Assembly (NCBI GenBank): GCA_900767015.1 | Contig: CAAFXQ010000078.1 | Coordinates: forward strand, 1 to 5,543 | Length of the DNA stretch: 5,543 nucleotides | Direction of reading: 5' to 3' | Source: Clostridia bacterium | Lineage (GTDB): Bacteria > Bacillota > Clostridia > Oscillospirales > Acutalibacteraceae | In this document: positions 4,304 through 5,543 of the stretch, piece after piece | How the letters are laid out: every line of letters starts with the position of its first letter | Numbering within the stretch: the stretch's first letter is position 1 | Notes under the pieces: generated by a model | Told to the model about the DNA's origin: nothing | Databases searched by the model: none | What the model saw: only the letters and a program-made list of their open reading frames with translations | Made by a program: the position numbers and the translations under genes

Positions 4304-5543
4304 GTTTCAATATACTCCTTTTTCAGCGCCATCCGGTCAATTTTGGCGTTCTTCGTCATCGGAAGACTTGTCAGATGAACCATTCGGTTCGGCAGCATAT
4401 ATTTCGGGATAAGCCGTCCCGCCTCAATGGCGATCTGCTTATCGCATTCGGCTTCCGACTGATAGAACAACACTATTTTTTCCGCTTCTTCGTCATAAAT
4501 ACAGCAGCACGCATCAATGAAGGCAAGAGAGTTGACCGCAATTTCAATCTCGCTCAGCTCAATGCGGTGACCCATGTGCTTGATCTGATAATCCTTGCGT
4601 GAAACGAAGTAAAGCAGTCCGTCGTCGCCGTACTTAGCAAGGTCGCCCGTCCGGTAAATCAGTTCGGGATAAGCGGTGTTGAGCGGATTGCGGCAAAACG
4701 CCTCCGCCGTTTTTTCGGGGTTATTGTAATAGCCGAGCGCAAGAGACGTACCTCTTACACAGATTTCGCCCGTAACGCCGGGCTCTTCAATCAGCTTGTC
4801 CCCGTCAAGCAAAAGAATGTCGGTATTTTTAAACGGGATACCGATCGGGAGCGCCTGCTCGTCCGAGAACGGACGGTCAACTTTATAATAAAGACAGTTG
4901 CAGGTGATTTCCGTCGGGCCGTAAAGATTGACGTATCTGACGTCGGGAAGCTTGTTTCTCCAATAATTGAGCACCTTGTTCGGCATCACTTCGCCGGAGA
5001 ACATAACGGTGCGAAGACTTGTCGGGAGCGTCTTTTCGAGTGCGCCGAGATTTTCGACGATCCGAAGCGCCGACGTCGCCCAGATTACCGTGTTGATTCC
5101 TCTTTCGTTGATGCAGGCAATCAGCTTTCCGGGGAAAGAGAAGAACAGCTTCGGAAGAACATGCAGGCTCGCACCGTTTCGAAGCGTCGAATAAATATCC
5201 TTTACCGAAACGTCAAAGTCAAACGGCGCCTGATTTCCGAAAACGCAGTCGCTTGTAAAGCCGAACGTTTCGGCAAAATTTTCAATCAGGTCAATTACTG
5301 AACGGTGGCAAACCAGAACGCCTTTCGGCACGCCTGTTGAGCCGGAAGTAAAGATTGCATAAAGCGGATCGGTGTCTATCGCCTCCCGCCTTCTTTTCGA
5401 AAGAAGCTCACGGTTAACCGGATACTTGATGATGTCGTCGTAATTCAGCCGGGTGACATCGACCTCGATTTCATCAAGAATACGGTTGTCCTTTTCGCTG
5501 ATGATTGCCGCTTTCGGCATCAGCGTCTTTATAATCAGTTCGA
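4300..5543 (-). CDS. DltA-like amino-acid adenylation enzyme (5' end outside the window)
   Basis: ANL-superfamily AMP-binding enzyme that should activate an amino acid with ATP and load the carrier protein encoded two genes downstream. The frame stays open to the window edge, so roughly the first 90 residues of a family-typical 500 are missing. Counting from the internal Met at 5520: P-loop T-S-G-S-T-G-V-P-K-G (58-67), F-D-V-S-V-K-D-I-Y (102-110) with Asp103 at the position that binds the substrate amino group, Y-G-P-T-E (200-204), Y-R-T-G-D (289-293), R-K-D-Y-Q-I-K (308-314) and N-A-K-I-D-R (391-396) with Lys393 the catalytic lysine. NQAPFDFDVSVKDIY closely parallels DltA (NQAPFSFDLSVMDLY). 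Two pocket positions differ: DltA has F-C-G-E and E-A-T-V, this protein has F-S-G-E (Ser175) and E-I-T-C. The kept Asp argues for an amino-acid substrate; D-Ala is likely by context but not certain. It is the first gene visible of the operon, whose promoter lies beyond 5543. Confidence 0.93.
   Translation of the reverse strand, partial: ELIIKTLMPKAAIISEKDNRILDEIEVDVTRLNYDDIIKYPVNRELLSKRRREAIDTDPLYAIFTSGSTGVPKGVLVCHRSVIDLIENFAETFGFTSDCVFGNQAPFDFDVSVKDIYSTLRNGASLHVLPKLFFSFPGKLIACINERGINTVIWATSALRIVENLGALEKTLPTSLRTVMFSGEVMPNKVLNYWRNKLPDVRYVNLYGPTEITCNCLYYKVDRPFSDEQALPIGIPFKNTDILLLDGDKLIEEPGVTGEICVRGTSLALGYYNNPEKTAEAFCRNPLNTAYPELIYRTGDLAKYGDDGLLYFVSRKDYQIKHMGHRIELSEIEIAVNSLAFIDACCCIYDEEAEKIVLFYQSEAECDKQIAIEAGRLIPKYMLPNRMVHLTSLPMTKNAKIDRMALKKEYIET

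Noticed and set aside
3593..4378. Open frame of 261 codons on the plus strand
   Set aside because: Antisense to the GNAT gene, which has clear GNAT motifs and an operon-type start. The plus-strand product shows no family signature.
1..5543. CRISPR array, insertion sequence or phage-like element
   Set aside because: No direct-repeat array, transposase, integrase or duplicated tRNA end was seen. The tRNA genes lack a visible attachment-site repeat within the window.

Overview
The window looks like low-to-moderate GC Firmicutes DNA, most likely from a gut-type Clostridia (Oscillospiraceae/Lachnospiraceae-like). The reasons are a Dlt-type cell-envelope aminoacylation operon, strong AGGAG/AAAGGA ribosome binding sites, tRNA genes with encoded CCA and a consensus sigma-A promoter. 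The assignment to Clostridia is inference; no taxonomic marker gene is present. Everything reads on the minus strand, so transcription runs from the high coordinates to the low ones.

Region 1514-5543 plus 336-1436 is one five-gene operon, entered partway through its first gene. The order in transcription is: an amino-acid adenylation enzyme (DltA-like, N-terminus outside the window), a GNAT-family N-acyltransferase, a small acyl carrier protein (DltC-like, Ser32 as the phosphopantetheine site), a membrane-bound O-acyltransferase (MBOAT, DltB/AlgI-like) and a membrane-anchored SGNH/GDSL protein (DltD-like). The first three genes are tightly packed: a 4-bp ATGA overlap, then a 3-bp gap. A 122-bp spacer with a strong hairpin separates the carrier protein from the MBOAT gene, and a 77-bp spacer with another hairpin separates the MBOAT gene from the SGNH gene.

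The working model follows the Dlt paradigm. The adenylation enzyme activates an amino acid and loads it on the carrier protein in the cytoplasm, the MBOAT passes the acyl group across the membrane, and the SGNH protein places it on an extracellular polymer. Three departures from textbook dltXABCD stand out. A GNAT gene lies between the A and C functions. There is no separate dltX; instead the MBOAT itself ends in F-V-Y-Q-Q-F, matching the acyl-carrying F-x-Y-x-x-F tail of DltX. The adenylation enzyme has Ser where DltA has its D-Ala-gating Cys, while keeping the Asp that binds the substrate amino group. Together these suggest a Dlt-like system that may carry a different, or additionally N-acylated, amino acid.

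Region 46-264 is a small tRNA operon, also on the minus strand: a consensus promoter (TTGACA, 17 bp, TATAGT), a short GC-rich leader hairpin, tRNA-Val(UAC) and tRNA-Asp(GUC), 5 bp apart. The 71 bp between the end of the SGNH gene and the tRNA promoter is AT-rich and has no clear intrinsic terminator. Positions 1-45 hold no feature I can support.
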